Source of the DNA: Halorubrum sp. DM2
GTDB lineage: Archaea; Halobacteriota; Halobacteria; Halobacteriales; Haloferacaceae
Length of the DNA: 64,000 nucleotides
Direction: 5' to 3'
NCBI RefSeq assembly: GCF_901686465.1
Contig: NZ_LR594487.1
Location: forward strand, 2,607,074-2,671,073
The translations under genes and the position numbers were made by a program. Under the pieces are notes generated by a model. That model saw only the letters and a program-made list of their open reading frames with translations. It was not told where the DNA came from and ran no database searches. Below, piece after piece: positions 51,647-63,700 of the stretch. The first letter of the stretch is position 1. The number at the start of each line of letters is the position of its first letter.

Positions 51647-52600
51647 TCACGCTTCGATGATCTCGTCGTCCTCGTCGTCGGGGATCCGGATCTCGCCGTC
51701 GAGCGAGACGGTCGTTTGCCCGCCGACGCGGACCCCATCCGACTCGATGCGGACCCGGACGTACCCCGGGCGGTTGAGGAAGTGGCCCTGTTCGAAGCGG
51801 AGTTCGTCCGGCTCGTCCCCGTCGAACGCGTCGACGTGCCGGAGGTATCCCCCGACCGCGCCGCTCGCGGTGCCCGTGACCGGGTCCTCCGAGATCCCGA
51901 GCGACGGGACGAACGCCCGGCCGTGGAGCGTCGAGTCGCCTTCGAGCGTGTCGAAGGTGAACGCGTACACGCCCGCGACGTCGAACTCCTCGGAGAGGCG
52001 CTCGATCGCCTCGTCGTCCGGGTCGGCCTCGCCGAGCCGTTCGAGGAAGTTCACGGGGACGACGAGGAACGGAAGCCCGGTCGATGCGACCGCGACGGGG
52101 AGGTCCGCGCCCACGTCGCGCAGCGCGGCGGGGTCGATCCCGAGCGCGTCCGCGACCCGACCGAGGTCGACGTCGACGACCTCCACGCTCGGTGCCTGCT
52201 GTCGCATCCAGACGGTCCCGTCGTCGTCGACCGCGACGATGAGGTCGCCGACGTTCGTGCGGAGCGTGCGCTCGCCCCCGTCGATAGCCCCCTCGGCGAA
52301 CAGCGCCCCGTACGTCGCAATCGTGGCGTGCCCGCAGAGGTCGACCTCCGTAGTCGGCGAGAAGTAGCGGAGCCGGTCGTCGACCGGCTCCCCGCCGTCG
52401 ACCGTGTTGACCGCCTCCCCGCCCTCGGTCGTCTCGTCCCCGTCGGTGCGGAACGCCGTCTCCGAGGCACCGAGTTCGGCGGCGACTGCGGCCATCTGGT
52501 CGTCGCTCAGTCCCTCGGCGTCGAGGAGGACGCCGGCGGCGTTCCCGGCCAGCGGCTCCGCGGCGAACGCGTCGACGAGCAGCGCGCGTCGGGTCTCCAT
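51647..52600 (-). CDS. PhzF family isomerase-like protein
   Basis: A 317-aa protein of the PhzF/diaminopimelate-epimerase fold. It shows the family's N-terminal VDAFAAEPLAGNAAGVLLDAEGL, the catalytic Glu region ELGASETAF near residue 45, and RYFSPTTEVDLCGHATIATYGALF near 78. The second half carries GISEDPVTGTASGAVGGYLRH near 238. The real substrate is unknown; members act as isomerases in several pathways. The ATG at 52600 is supported because the fold begins within eight residues. Confidence 0.9.
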   Translation of the reverse strand: METRRALLVDAFAAEPLAGNAAGVLLDAEGLSDDQMAAVAAELGASETAFRTDGDETTEGGEAVNTVDGGEPVDDRLRYFSPTTEVDLCGHATIATYGALFAEGAIDGGERTLRTNVGDLIVAVDDDGTVWMRQQAPSVEVVDVDLGRVADALGIDPAALRDVGADLPVAVASTGLPFLVVPVNFLERLGEADPDDEAIERLSEEFDVAGVYAFTFDTLEGDSTLHGRAFVPSLGISEDPVTGTASGAVGGYLRHVDAFDGDEPDELRFEQGHFLNRPGYVRVRIESDGVRVGGQTTVSLDGEIRIPDDEDDEIIEA

Positions 52601-52685
52601 GTCGACCCCTCGGCGAGTCACGGACAAAAAGCCTCCCGAGCGAGTCGGCGGTGCGCGGATCGGACCCGTCGCGTCCCGCCGTCAG

Positions 52686-54704
52686 TCAGTCCTCTCGGCG
52701 GCGGACCACGTCTCCGAACTCGAACCGCGCGCCGCCGCCGTCCGCGGCGGTGGCCCGCACGGTCCACCCGTGGGCCTCGGCCACCGCCTTGACGATGCCG
52801 AGTCCGAACCCTGTCCCCTCTCGACTCGTCGTGTACCCCGTCTCGAAGACCCGCTCGCGGTCGGCCTCCGGGATCCCCGGCCCGTCGTCGGCGACGTAGA
52901 GGACGTCGTCGTCCCAGCCGACCGTGACGGTCGGGGCGTCGCCGGCGTGTTCCACGCCGTTACGAAACAGGTTCTCGAACAGCGTCCGGACCCGGGAAGC
53001 GTCGCCGACGACGGTCCCGAGCGCCGCCGCGTCCAGCGTCGCGTCGCCGGTCGCGGTCGTCGTCCACGCCTCATCGACCACGCAGTCGAGGTCGACGGCC
53101 TCCGCGTCGACGACGCGCTCGCCGAGCCGGGCGAACGAGAGCGCGTCCGCAATCAGCTCTTCCATCCGACGGAGCGCCTTCGCCGTCGTGTCGAGCCGCT
53201 CGTCGTCGACCGACTCCCGGACCAGATCCACGTTGCCCGCTGCGATGTTGAGCGGGCTTCGGAGGTCGTGGCTCACGACGCTCGCGAACTGGTCGAGGCG
53301 GTCGCGCTCGCGGCGCATCTCCGCCTGGGTCTCCCGGCGCTCTAACTCGTACCCGACCCAGCGAGCCATCAGGTCGACCAGCGTCGCCTCCCACTCGGAG
53401 AACGGGACCGGTCGGTCCTCGCGGTCGTAGAAACAGAACGTCCCGTACACGTCGCCGTCGACGACCACGGGCGCGCCGACGTAACAGGAGATGCCCTGCT
53501 GGACGAACCCGGCGCGCGCGGACAGGTCCGGGTCCGACGCGATGTCGTGTACCTGAAGCGAGGCCTCCGTCGACACCACGCGCTCGCAGTTGGTCGCCGA
53601 CAGGTCGACCACCGCGCCCGCCTCGAACGATCCGGTCGCGTCGTCGGCGATCTCGACGACGTACCGGTTCCCCTGAACGTGCGAGAGCAGCCCCGACTCC
53701 GCGCCGAGGACGTCGCGTCCGAGCCCGAGCAGCTTCTCGACCTTCCCCTCGAACGGGTCGTCCTTCGCCGAGATGATCTCGTAGAGCCGGCGCATCACCC
53801 GCTCCCGGCGCTCTATCTCCTCTCGCTCTTCGACCGCCTCGGTGACGTCGCGGAAGTACACCGAGACGCCGGTCGGGGACGGGTAGATCCGCGCTTCGAA
53901 CCAGCTGGCGGCCGGCTCGTAGTACGTCTGTGCCTCGGTCGGATCGCCGGTCTCCCGGGCGCGCTCGAAGGCGGCCTCGAACTCGGTCCCCGCCGCGTTC
54001 GGGAACGCCTCCCAGAGGCTCGTCCCGACGAGCGCGTCCGCGTCGACCGATTTGTCGCCCGCCTCGTCGCCCGACACCGCGTCGTCGCCCCGGGTCTCTG
54101 TCCCGTCTGCTCCGCGTCCGCGCCCGTCGACCGTACCGGCGAGCGCGGCCGCCTGCGCGTTGAGGTACGTGATGGCGTCGTCGCCGTCGACGGCGATGAA
54201 CCCGTCCGCCATCCGATCGAGGATCTCGGCTCGGTCCTCGCCGAACGCGTGCGACTGCGACTCCGACCGGTAGGCCGCCACCGCGCTGCCGATCCGCTCC
54301 GCGAGCGTCTCGGTGACGCTCTCGTCGTCCCCCAGCGATTCCCCCTTCCGGAGGTAGCCGGTCGCGTCGGCGTTGACGGCGGCGGCCGCGACCTGCTCGC
54401 TGCCCGCTCCGGTGACGAGGAACACGGGAAGCGCTTGGTCGCGTTCGCGGACGCGACGGAGGACGCCGAGTCCGCTCGTCGCGCCGTCGACCCCGGCGTC
54501 AACTCCGCATTCTCCCCCGTCGATGTCGTACTCGGTGACGACGCAGTCGTACGGTTCGGTCTCCACGGCGGTTACGGCGGCGGCGTGGCCGCGGACGCGA
54601 GACATCATCGCGGCTCCCGAGGCCCGATCGAGCGCGTCGCTCAGCGCGTCGGCGAACCGGTCGTCGCCGTCCGCGAGCAGCACCCGCACGGGCTCCGGGG
54701 TCAT
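52686..54704 (-). CDS. sensor histidine kinase with receiver-like, PAS and GAF domains
   Basis: A 672-aa soluble sensor kinase. Order: a receiver-like domain (residues about 5-130), a PAS domain (about 155-285), a GAF domain (about 305-465), a HisKA dimerisation helix with the phospho-His in [13 protein letters not shown] (H479), and an HATPase ([33 protein letters not shown] near 605-640). In the receiver the usual phospho-Asp position reads [11 protein letters not shown], with Glu before Tyr-Asp as in many haloarchaeal pseudo-receivers. That domain may therefore not be phosphorylated normally. No membrane segment is seen. It is divergent from the alkaline-phosphatase-like gene. The signal is unknown. 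Confidence 0.88.
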   Translation of the reverse strand: MTPEPVRVLLADGDDRFADALSDALDRASGAAMMSRVRGHAAAVTAVETEPYDCVVTEYDIDGGECGVDAGVDGATSGLGVLRRVRERDQALPVFLVTGAGSEQVAAAAVNADATGYLRKGESLGDDESVTETLAERIGSAVAAYRSESQSHAFGEDRAEILDRMADGFIAVDGDDAITYLNAQAAALAGTVDGRGRGADGTETRGDDAVSGDEAGDKSVDADALVGTSLWEAFPNAAGTEFEAAFERARETGDPTEAQTYYEPAASWFEARIYPSPTGVSVYFRDVTEAVEEREEIERRERVMRRLYEIISAKDDPFEGKVEKLLGLGRDVLGAESGLLSHVQGNRYVVEIADDATGSFEAGAVVDLSATNCERVVSTEASLQVHDIASDPDLSARAGFVQQGISCYVGAPVVVDGDVYGTFCFYDREDRPVPFSEWEATLVDLMARWVGYELERRETQAEMRRERDRLDQFASVVSHDLRSPLNIAAGNVDLVRESVDDERLDTTAKALRRMEELIADALSFARLGERVVDAEAVDLDCVVDEAWTTTATGDATLDAAALGTVVGDASRVRTLFENLFRNGVEHAGDAPTVTVGWDDDVLYVADDGPGIPEADRERVFETGYTTSREGTGFGLGIVKAVAEAHGWTVRATAADGGGARFEFGDVVRRRED

Positions 54705-54854
54705 CGTTCGCACCTCCCGCCGAATCCACTTGTGTATGTGGGTCCGGCGGCGGCGTTCGACGGGTCGGACGACCGCACCCGCGTCCGGGCCGCTCGCCCC
54801 TCGCTCTCGCCCGCCGATGTCAATCCTTTTGCCTCCGACCGCGGATAGGGGGGT

Positions 54855-56201
54855 ATGGGCCTCTTCGACCGGCTGCGAGGGAGTGACACCCCGCGCGTGG
54901 CGTTCATCGGGATCGACGGCCTCTCGTACCGGCTGGTCGCCGACAACCCGGAGACGTTCCCGACGCTGTCGGCGATCGCGGACGGCGGCGGGGGAGGCGG
55001 TATCGACAGCATTCTCCCGGCGGAGTCGAGCGCGTGCTGGCCGAGCCTCACGACGGGCAAGAACCCGGGCGAGACGGGCGTGTACGGCTTCCAAGACCGC
55101 GAGGTCGGCTCCTACGACACGTACGTGCCGATGGGGCGCGACGTCCAGGCCCCGCGGGTGTGGGACCGCGCGACCGACGCGGGACTCGACGCGACCGTGC
55201 TGAACGTCCCCGTCACGTTTCCGCCGCAGCGGACCGTCCAGCGGATGGTCTCGGGCTACCTCTCGCCCGACCTCGACGCGGCCGCTCACCCCGAGGAACT
55301 CCGCGAGTACCTCACCGGCAGCGACTACCGGCTGTCGGTCAACGCGAAGCTCGGCCACAAGGCGGACAAGACGGCGTTCCTGAAACACGCCCGCGAGACC
55401 CTCGACGCCCGCGCCGCGGCGTTCGAGCGGTACGTCGAGCGCGACGACTGGGACCTCTTCGTCGGCGTCTTCACCGCCCCCGACCGCGTCAACCACTTCC
55501 TGTGGAGCGACTACGAGGACGGCGGGACGTACCGCGAGGAACTGCTCGACTTCCACGCCGCGCTCGACGAGCACATCGGCTCGATCCGCGAGGCGCTCCC
55601 GAACGATGTCACGCTCGTCGTCGGCTCCACGCACGGGTTCACCCGACTCGACTACGACGTCTACTGTAACGAGTGGCTCGAACGCGAGGGGTGGCTCTCC
55701 TACGAGGACGACGACCACGACGCGCTCGCCGACATCGACGACGACGCCCGCGCGTACTCGCTCGTCCCCGGCCGCTTCTATCTCAACGTCGAGGGGCGCG
55801 AGCCCAACGGCGTCGTCCCCGAGCCGGAGTACGAGGAGACGCGCGCCGAACTCCGCGAGGCGCTGGAGTCGTGGACCGGTCCCGACGGGAACCCGGTCGC
55901 CGACCGCGTCGTTGACCGCGAGACCGCGTTCCGGGGCGACCACGCCGCTATCGCGCCCGACCTCGTCGTCGTGCCGAACGACGGGTTCGACCTCAAGGCC
56001 GGCTTCCGCCCGAACGACGGCGTGTTCGACGCCGACGGGCCGCGGACCGGGATGCACGCCTTCGGCGATGCCGCGCTGTTCGTCGACCACCCCGACGCGG
56101 CCGTCAGGGACGCGGACCTCCTCGACGTCGCGCCTACCCTCCTCAAACTGCTCGACATCGACTACGGGCGCACCGACTTCGACGGGGCCAGCCTCGTCTG
56201 A
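54855..56201 (+). CDS. alkaline phosphatase superfamily protein (type I phosphodiesterase/nucleotide pyrophosphatase-like)
   Basis: A 448-aa metal-dependent hydrolase of the alkaline-phosphatase superfamily. Metal Asp is in [12 protein letters not shown] (near residue 20), the nucleophile Ser/Thr region in [24 protein letters not shown] (near 56), [12 protein letters not shown] near 205 is the Asp/His ligand region, and [13 protein letters not shown] near 257 is the late His. The substrate is unknown; related haloarchaeal proteins sit near glycosylation or sulfate loci. No signal peptide is seen, so it is probably cytoplasmic. Confidence 0.87.
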   Translation: MGLFDRLRGSDTPRVAFIGIDGLSYRLVADNPETFPTLSAIADGGGGGGIDSILPAESSACWPSLTTGKNPGETGVYGFQDREVGSYDTYVPMGRDVQAPRVWDRATDAGLDATVLNVPVTFPPQRTVQRMVSGYLSPDLDAAAHPEELREYLTGSDYRLSVNAKLGHKADKTAFLKHARETLDARAAAFERYVERDDWDLFVGVFTAPDRVNHFLWSDYEDGGTYREELLDFHAALDEHIGSIREALPNDVTLVVGSTHGFTRLDYDVYCNEWLEREGWLSYEDDDHDALADIDDDARAYSLVPGRFYLNVEGREPNGVVPEPEYEETRAELREALESWTGPDGNPVADRVVDRETAFRGDHAAIAPDLVVVPNDGFDLKAGFRPNDGVFDADGPRTGMHAFGDAALFVDHPDAAVRDADLLDVAPTLLKLLDIDYGRTDFDGASLV

Positions 56202-56295
56202 GTCGCGCCCACGACGCGGCCAGTCTCGTCCGAGTCTTGGTCGGACGACGCGTCGGTCCGACCGAATTGAAGTGTATCCGCCGCCACCCGGTCCC

Positions 56296-56805
56296 ATGGA
56301 GCGCACCCCCGACGGAACCCCCGTCGGCGTCGACGACCCGTACGAGGTCGCCGGCGTCTGCGACCGCCTCACCGACGACGGCCGATGCCGCTTCGCGCTG
56401 ACCCGAGCGAGTGACGACCCCGAGTTCTCGGCCGACCGCCGTGCCGAGGGCTACGACTGTCACGTCGGTGCCGACGGCGAGTGGCGCGCGTGTCCCCACT
56501 ACCGATCGACGACCGACGCAAAGGCGTGCGTTCGGTGCGGTATAGGGGACGTGCGGTTGGCTCACGAGAACGCCCGCCCGCTCGTGGAGGAACACCACCT
56601 CTCGTACGACGGCGACGACGCGCACGAGATCACCGTCGGCCTGTGTCGCTGGTGTCACGCGAAGGTCCACGGGTCGGTCGCGCGGATCGACGACGACGCG
56701 AGTCCGGATCCCGAGGCGATCGCGGAGCGAGAGACGCGTAAGGCGCGACAGCAGGAAGAACTCTCCTTCGGGACCGCCGCCGAGCGAGTCGACGACGACT
56801 CCTGA
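56296..56805 (+). CDS. haloarchaeal Cys/His-rich protein of unknown function
   Basis: A 169-aa protein with several paired metal-ligand motifs: [12 protein letters not shown] near residue 23, [17 protein letters not shown] near 55, KACVRCG near 78, EEHHLSYDG near 97 and [12 protein letters not shown] near 113. The final pattern (HH...CxxCHxxxH) resembles an HNH-type endonuclease zinc finger, but the catalytic Asn is not clear. A nuclease or zinc-structural role is therefore only suggested. The tail is acidic. It is preceded by 94 nt of gap. Confidence 0.72.
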   Translation: MERTPDGTPVGVDDPYEVAGVCDRLTDDGRCRFALTRASDDPEFSADRRAEGYDCHVGADGEWRACPHYRSTTDAKACVRCGIGDVRLAHENARPLVEEHHLSYDGDDAHEITVGLCRWCHAKVHGSVARIDDDASPDPEAIAERETRKARQQEELSFGTAAERVDDDS

Positions 56806-56860
56806 TCACGTGTCGACGCGGCACGGCCTCGGCGTCACCCGTCGAACGAACCGCTCGGCG

Positions 56861-57367
56861 TCACCCGTCGAACGGGTCAGAGAATTCCTGGCGGACGAAG
56901 TAGCGGACGTAGTTCCCGTATGTGCGGTCGCCGGGGTTGTCGGCGACCTGCTCGTACCGCACGTCGCCGTCGCCGTCGACCACGTACGTCGCGGCGATCC
57001 CGGTGACGCCCCGCTCGGTCTCCTCCGTCCCGCTGTACCGGTCCGCGACCTCGCCGTCCGGGTCCGCGAGTAACTGGATGTCCAGGCCGTACCGGTCGCG
57101 CATCTCGGTGAGCGGACCGATCGGGTCGGTCACGACCGGGAGCACGTCCACGCCGTCGTTGAACCAGAGGTCGTACGAGACCTCGCTGAACGTCTGGAGC
57201 TGTTCCGCACAGAAGCTACACCAGTGACCGCGGTTGATCAACACGACCGTCGGCCCGTCCGCCAGGGTCTCGGACAGCGTGACGGTCTCGCCGGACGTGG
57301 ATTCGAGCGTGAAGTCGGGCGCGTGCGAGTGTTCGAGTGACACGATTCCGATCCGCCGCGGTCCCAT
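56861..57367 (-). CDS. peroxiredoxin-like (AhpC/TSA, redoxin) protein
   Basis: A 168-aa thioredoxin-fold protein. The active site GHWCSFCAEQL (residues about 47-57) has two cysteines as CxxC, unlike the single peroxidatic Cys of most AhpC proteins. That suggests a thiol-disulfide or peroxiredoxin-like role. The surrounding PDFTLESTSGETVTLSE opening and the ATYVVDGDGDVRYEQVADNP C-terminal part match the redoxin family. The N-terminal GPRRIGIVSLEHSH stretch is not obviously a signal peptide, and the start may lie slightly downstream. Confidence 0.83.
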   Translation of the reverse strand: MGPRRIGIVSLEHSHAPDFTLESTSGETVTLSETLADGPTVVLINRGHWCSFCAEQLQTFSEVSYDLWFNDGVDVLPVVTDPIGPLTEMRDRYGLDIQLLADPDGEVADRYSGTEETERGVTGIAATYVVDGDGDVRYEQVADNPGDRTYGNYVRYFVRQEFSDPFDG

Positions 57368-57466
57368 TTCACTCCGGCGTGGACTGGCGGCGACCGCGCA
57401 CAGTCGGCCAGACGGTTCCGCCTGGGGCCGGACGCGGGCTGGACCGGGTGCGCGACGCCGACCGAC

Positions 57467-58234
57467 TCAGGCGTCCGAGGTCGGGCGGATCAGGTTCGCG
57501 AGCACGACGAGCAGCCCGAGGAACCAGCCGAGCGGCACCGAAATGCCGAGCCACATCAGGACGTACCCCAACCCGGGCAGTCCCCACTGTTCGCCGAACG
57601 TCTCCAGGTCGAACGCGCCGCGGAGGACCTCGTTGATCCCGCCGACCGAGAGGAACGTGTCGAGGATCCACCGCGCGAGTTCGTAGCTCGGCGGGAGGAT
57701 CAGCTCCTCTAAGGTGGGAGTGACGAGCGCGGCCACGACGGGCGGTAAGAACAGCGCCGTCATCGCGAACGGGTACGCGAGGAGGACGCTGACGAACCGG
57801 CCGCCGAGCTTCGAGAAGCCGGCGGCGAGGGCAGCCGAGACGACCGCCACCGTACTCGCCGCGCCGACCGCGATCACCGCGTCGAAGGGAAGCTGGAGGT
57901 GTGTGATCACCGTGAGCGTCCCCCAGGCGACCGCGGAGACGAGCACGGTACCCGCGATTCCGATGCGGGTGACCGCCGAGTCGAGCTTCGCCGCGTAGTA
58001 GCGCGTGGCGAACCCGACGAGCAGCAGGGGGTACGCGACCGCCACGAGCGGCGCACCGAGCACCGCCCAGAGGTAATAGCCGATCGACTGGACGGCGCTT
58101 TCGGGCTTCCACTTTCCTAGGACCGCGCTCGGGTCGAGCTGTCGTGGGAAGACAATCTCCATCCACGTCTCGTGGAGGCGAACGACATCTAAGAAGAGGG
58201 CTTCCACCAGCCCTGTTTGTCCTCGGCGTTCCAT
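57467..58234 (-). CDS. membrane protein of unknown function
   Basis: A 255-aa protein with about six hydrophobic segments (near residues 55-75, 90-112, 118-140, 150-172, 176-195 and 222-245). The N-terminal 50 residues are soluble (GLVEALFLDVVRLHETWMEIVFPRQLDPS). No transporter motif is recognised. The ATG at 58234 is chosen; the longer in-frame start upstream contains a basic, poorly hydrophobic stretch. It is divergent from the lipoprotein gene (113 nt). Confidence 0.72.
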   Translation of the reverse strand: MERRGQTGLVEALFLDVVRLHETWMEIVFPRQLDPSAVLGKWKPESAVQSIGYYLWAVLGAPLVAVAYPLLLVGFATRYYAAKLDSAVTRIGIAGTVLVSAVAWGTLTVITHLQLPFDAVIAVGAASTVAVVSAALAAGFSKLGGRFVSVLLAYPFAMTALFLPPVVAALVTPTLEELILPPSYELARWILDTFLSVGGINEVLRGAFDLETFGEQWGLPGLGYVLMWLGISVPLGWFLGLLVVLANLIRPTSDA

Positions 58235-58347
58235 TTGCCTCACGTCGCGTGCGCCACGACGTGAACTTTGTGCCTTCGGCTGCGGCGTTCTCGGGACCGA
58301 TATCCGCGCCGATAGTCTTAAAGAAGCGTACTGACCTACGTACTCGT

Positions 58348-59010
58348 ATGAACCGACGTGGGCTGCTCGCGGCACTCGCCGCGTCGACCTCGGTCGCCGT
58401 CGCCGGGTGCGCCGGCCAAGACCAGAACCTCGACCTCAACGCGGAGCCGGCACGGATTCCCGAGAGCGCGTACGCAGACGGGTTCTCCGGTCAGGAGCCG
58501 GAATCGTTCTCTATCGATCGGGAGTTCAACGCCACCGGCGTGAACGTAGAGGTGTCGGCGACGACGTGGGTCGCCCAGTACACCAACGACGAGATCGGGT
58601 CGGCGCTGTTCGTGGCGAGCACCCCGAACGAGTCGGTTGCCGGACAGTCGGTCAACCCGCTCGTCAGAGTCGAGGGCGCGGAGCTCATCCGACGGCTCCT
58701 CGACCAGATCGACCAGCAGGGGATCGGCGGCAACGGGACCGAGATCCAAACGGACGACATCGAGGAGGCCGGCGAAGAGACACAGACTATTCTGGGCGAA
58801 GAGACCACCGTCTCGATCCTCGAAACGACCGTCAGCGCGGACGTCAACGACGCCAGCAACCAAAGTGGTTCCGTCGAGGATGTTCCCGTCCTCGTCTACA
58901 TCGCCACCGTTCAGGACGGCGATGACGTCATCGTGACAGTCGGCGTCCACCCGCAGGAAATCGATCAGTCTGAACAGCTGCTCTCGATGATGAGATCGAT
59001 CGAACACTAA
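58348..59010 (+). CDS. Tat-type lipoprotein of unknown function
   Basis: A 220-aa exported protein. Residues 1-21 give a twin-arginine signal with lipobox: NRRGLLAAL, a hydrophobic stretch, then AVAGC with Cys21 as the likely anchor. The mature part is a mixed alpha/beta domain (ATTWVAQYTNDEIGSALFVAST, a middle helical segment around RRLLDQIDQQG, and DVPVLVYIATVQDGDDVIVTVGVHP near the end), which resembles haloarchaeal DUF6517-type proteins. Function unknown. It starts about 20 nt after a TATA-like word (TCTTAAAGA). Confidence 0.8.
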   Translation: MNRRGLLAALAASTSVAVAGCAGQDQNLDLNAEPARIPESAYADGFSGQEPESFSIDREFNATGVNVEVSATTWVAQYTNDEIGSALFVASTPNESVAGQSVNPLVRVEGAELIRRLLDQIDQQGIGGNGTEIQTDDIEEAGEETQTILGEETTVSILETTVSADVNDASNQSGSVEDVPVLVYIATVQDGDDVIVTVGVHPQEIDQSEQLLSMMRSIEH

Positions 59011-59068
59011 CCGCCTCGGCGACTTCCCCGGCAGCCCCTTCCTCGCACTTCTGCGTTACGGAGAATCA

Positions 59069-59107
<39 letters not shown>

Positions 59108-59156
59108 TAATTGACTACACAAACTGCCGACGATAGCATAGCCTGATATTCCGATA

Positions 59157-59167
59157 GATATTTAATA
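59157..59167 (+). promoter_or_regulatory. TATA box of tnpB
   Basis: ATATTTAATA lies 24-34 nt before the tnpB ATG at 59191 and is the most A/T-rich word of the left end. Confidence 0.5.
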
Positions 59168-59190
59168 GGGCGTACTCAGTTACAAATGTA

Positions 59191-60240
<1,050 letters not shown>

Positions 60241-60309
60241 CACCTCAGGTGAGGCGAACCGTGCTACCTCGCTGGCTGAAAAACCAGTCGTCATTGACGC
60301 CCGCAGATT

Positions 60310-60711
<402 letters not shown>

Positions 60712-63700
60712 ATGATCCGGATGCGATCGCTTCGATGGGTGTCGGTCGGTATTGTTGTCTGCTTTGTGATCGGTTCCGTTGTAATACTAATAAACTCAGG
60801 GACAATCGTGGCATCTGGCATAGTATTTAACGTAGATAGCGTAAGTAATCTTGACGTGGGGACAGATGAAGAGCAAGTAGTTTCCAATATTGAAGTGGCT
60901 CAGACTAGTGGTCCTGTCAAAGTTCATGTGGGAGATCTCGTTGCTTCCGGAGCGCAACTGGATCACAATGAGACCTCATACCGAATTACATCCGACAAAG
61001 AGACAAAGAATTCTGGAGTGTACATAGAGGAACCAAATAGTTCAGATGCAACGATTGTCATCGCCAACTCCGTAATTCCAAAATCCGGACTATTTGACCT
61101 CTATATCGATAATATCGATACGACAAGTGTTAGTCTATATAAGAGAAACGGATCGAAAATAAATCGGGAAATTTCTTATACCGCCAGAGAAGGTGGAATG
61201 GGAAGATCTGCCGAATTCAAAATTTCTTCTCCACTGTCTATTAACGTTAAAACCGGGGCATATGACGAGACAACGGAATCAATTCTGTATAACTACTCTG
61301 TTAATAACAGATTAAAATTTAATTCTTCTGTAACAATTTGGGAGAAAAATCATGATGGTAGTGTTGGACGAAAAATTGGAACCGTGGATTTACCCCGTGA
61401 AAACATATCTCTCAGCGGTACGGATATCAGGGGTGAAACGGATGTTCTTATTGGTATACATTCTCCGCAGAATAAGGATGGATCCGACACAATATACGCC
61501 GTGGACACAGCAACAATTAATATTTCAGTACCTGCTCAACTTGTAGGAGGTCCGTTCCACCTTAGCAAAACTCAAACTGGAAGCGACCACAATGGCACAC
61601 TTCTATTTGAATTTAATACAGACATATCTGAATCACAAGGCCAGATCCGTGTTCGATTTTTAGATAACAATACAACAGAGATCCGACTTAACGACCATAA
61701 TCAAAAATATAACGTGGAAGATAGCATCTTATATGTAAATATATCAAATCAGTCTGTTATGTCTTCTCCAATTGAACATATCCGAATTGAAAATATTATC
61801 TCTAAATCAAATAGTACACCACTCAATAATAGCTATAATTCGCCTACTCGTATCGCTACGATAGTCTCTGATAACGAAAAATATACGATCAATCAGGGCT
61901 CGAATATTGGATTCAAATCACAAAATGAAACACAATATCTCCTTTCCAAAGCAGATGGAAGTATTGTCCGAAGAATAAATACAACAGATGTAACCAGAAT
62001 CTATGAATTTGGTACGGATATGCTTGAGACCGGACATTACTCGTTGAGTTCTAGATCTGAATCTCAAAATACTACGATCGAACTAATTAAACCCAAAATC
62101 AATATTGAGGCAACTGATTCAGCAGAAAATTCTCCGATACTGGTACATATTGAGCAGGAGGGGGCAAGCAGTGGAGCAGTTCTTAACGTGACAAATTCAA
62201 GTTCTGTGGTATATCGTGATGAGATTCTGTTTGACAGAAATTCTAGTGCTAGCAGATCTATCCCTGTTTCTCAGTCCGGAAATTATAGCGTGACAGTGTA
62301 TGACCCAAACGCAGGTGTGATCGCTACTCAGGGAGTGGATGTTGTTGAGGCAAAAAAGCCAGAAGTTCTTACTAATTACGGCCAAGAACTATTCAATGGT
62401 GGCTATCTTAATTTATCAATCAATTCAACGTATCCTCGATCCTCAGTTTCACTGTCCTCTTCAACTGGTAACATTACCACGCTCAACCTCACGACGACCG
62501 ATACAGGTCCGACACCTATTACAATCAACACGTACGCGTCGCCGGATTCGCCGTCGGAGTTCGTCACGACGGGGTCCGGTGTCAGCGTCGAGTCGATCAC
62601 CGGTAACACCGATCCGATCTCACCCGGGACGTACGACGTGACGGTGCGGTCGGAACACGGCACTGCGGCCGCGAACGACACCGCAACGGTCACGATAACG
62701 CCGCGGTCGACAACTGATCTCACCGCGTACACCACGCGCGAAGCCGTTCCCGGGGACTTCGAGAACGCGACCGCGGTCCGCGATGCGATCGCCGACGGAA
62801 CGCTCACGGCGGCGACGACCGCCGGCGCGAACGACACGGTTGTCTACGGCGTGAACGCGACCGGACTGACCGGTCTCCCGGCCGCCGTGAACGCGTCGCT
62901 GGACCGCGGCGCAGACCTCGCTCGGCTCGACGGCCTCTCTTTCGGGGTGACCCGGACGAACGCGAGCAAAGCCACCGACCCTACCGAGGGGGATGCGCTC
63001 GGACCCGTCCCGAACGAATCGACGGTCCACCTCGACCGCACCGGTCTGTTCTTGGTCGCCGACGGCGAGACCGCGTTCGGTACCGAAACGCCGCCCGCCG
63101 ACGGCGAGACGTTCGAAGCCGGATTCCGTGTCGACGACGAGCGACTGAACCGGACCGGCGACGACCCGGTGACGACGCGGCTGACGTACGCCGCCGACCC
63201 GGTCGACGAACCCGTGACGAACGGGAGCGCGAACGAATCCGACACGCCGGGGTCGACCGAGGCCGACCCGACCGGCTCGGGCGGTCCGGCCGGAACCGGG
63301 ACCATCGCCGGACCGGGGGCCGGAAACGGTTCCGACGCGGACGACACTTCCGGAGCCCCGGTCGAGTCCGGCGGTTCGGGCGGCTCCGGCAGCTCTGGGG
63401 CTTCGGGCGGCTCCAGCAGTTCGGGCGTGCCGGCCGGCGGCTCTCCGAGCGCCGGTGATACCGGCGGCGACGGTTCGGACGCGACCGCTTCGAACGGGAG
63501 CGGTCAGGAGGTGGCCAACGGGTCGCGCGGTCCCGATACCGACCGAGCGACGGCCCCTCCGGGAACCGGAATCACGGTCGCACCCGGTCCGTCGGAGATT
63601 CCGCCGTCCGCGGGACCGCCGGCACTTTTCGGAGCCGACGGAACGGCGGAGGATGCGGACGATTCCTCGGCGCGAGAGCCGCACGCGGAGACCGATCGAC

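Noticed and set aside
52686..56372. A 1228-codon minus-strand frame including the kinase
   Set aside because: Only the part from 54704 down has domains. The extension runs opposite a plus-strand alkaline-phosphatase-like gene and is a shadow.
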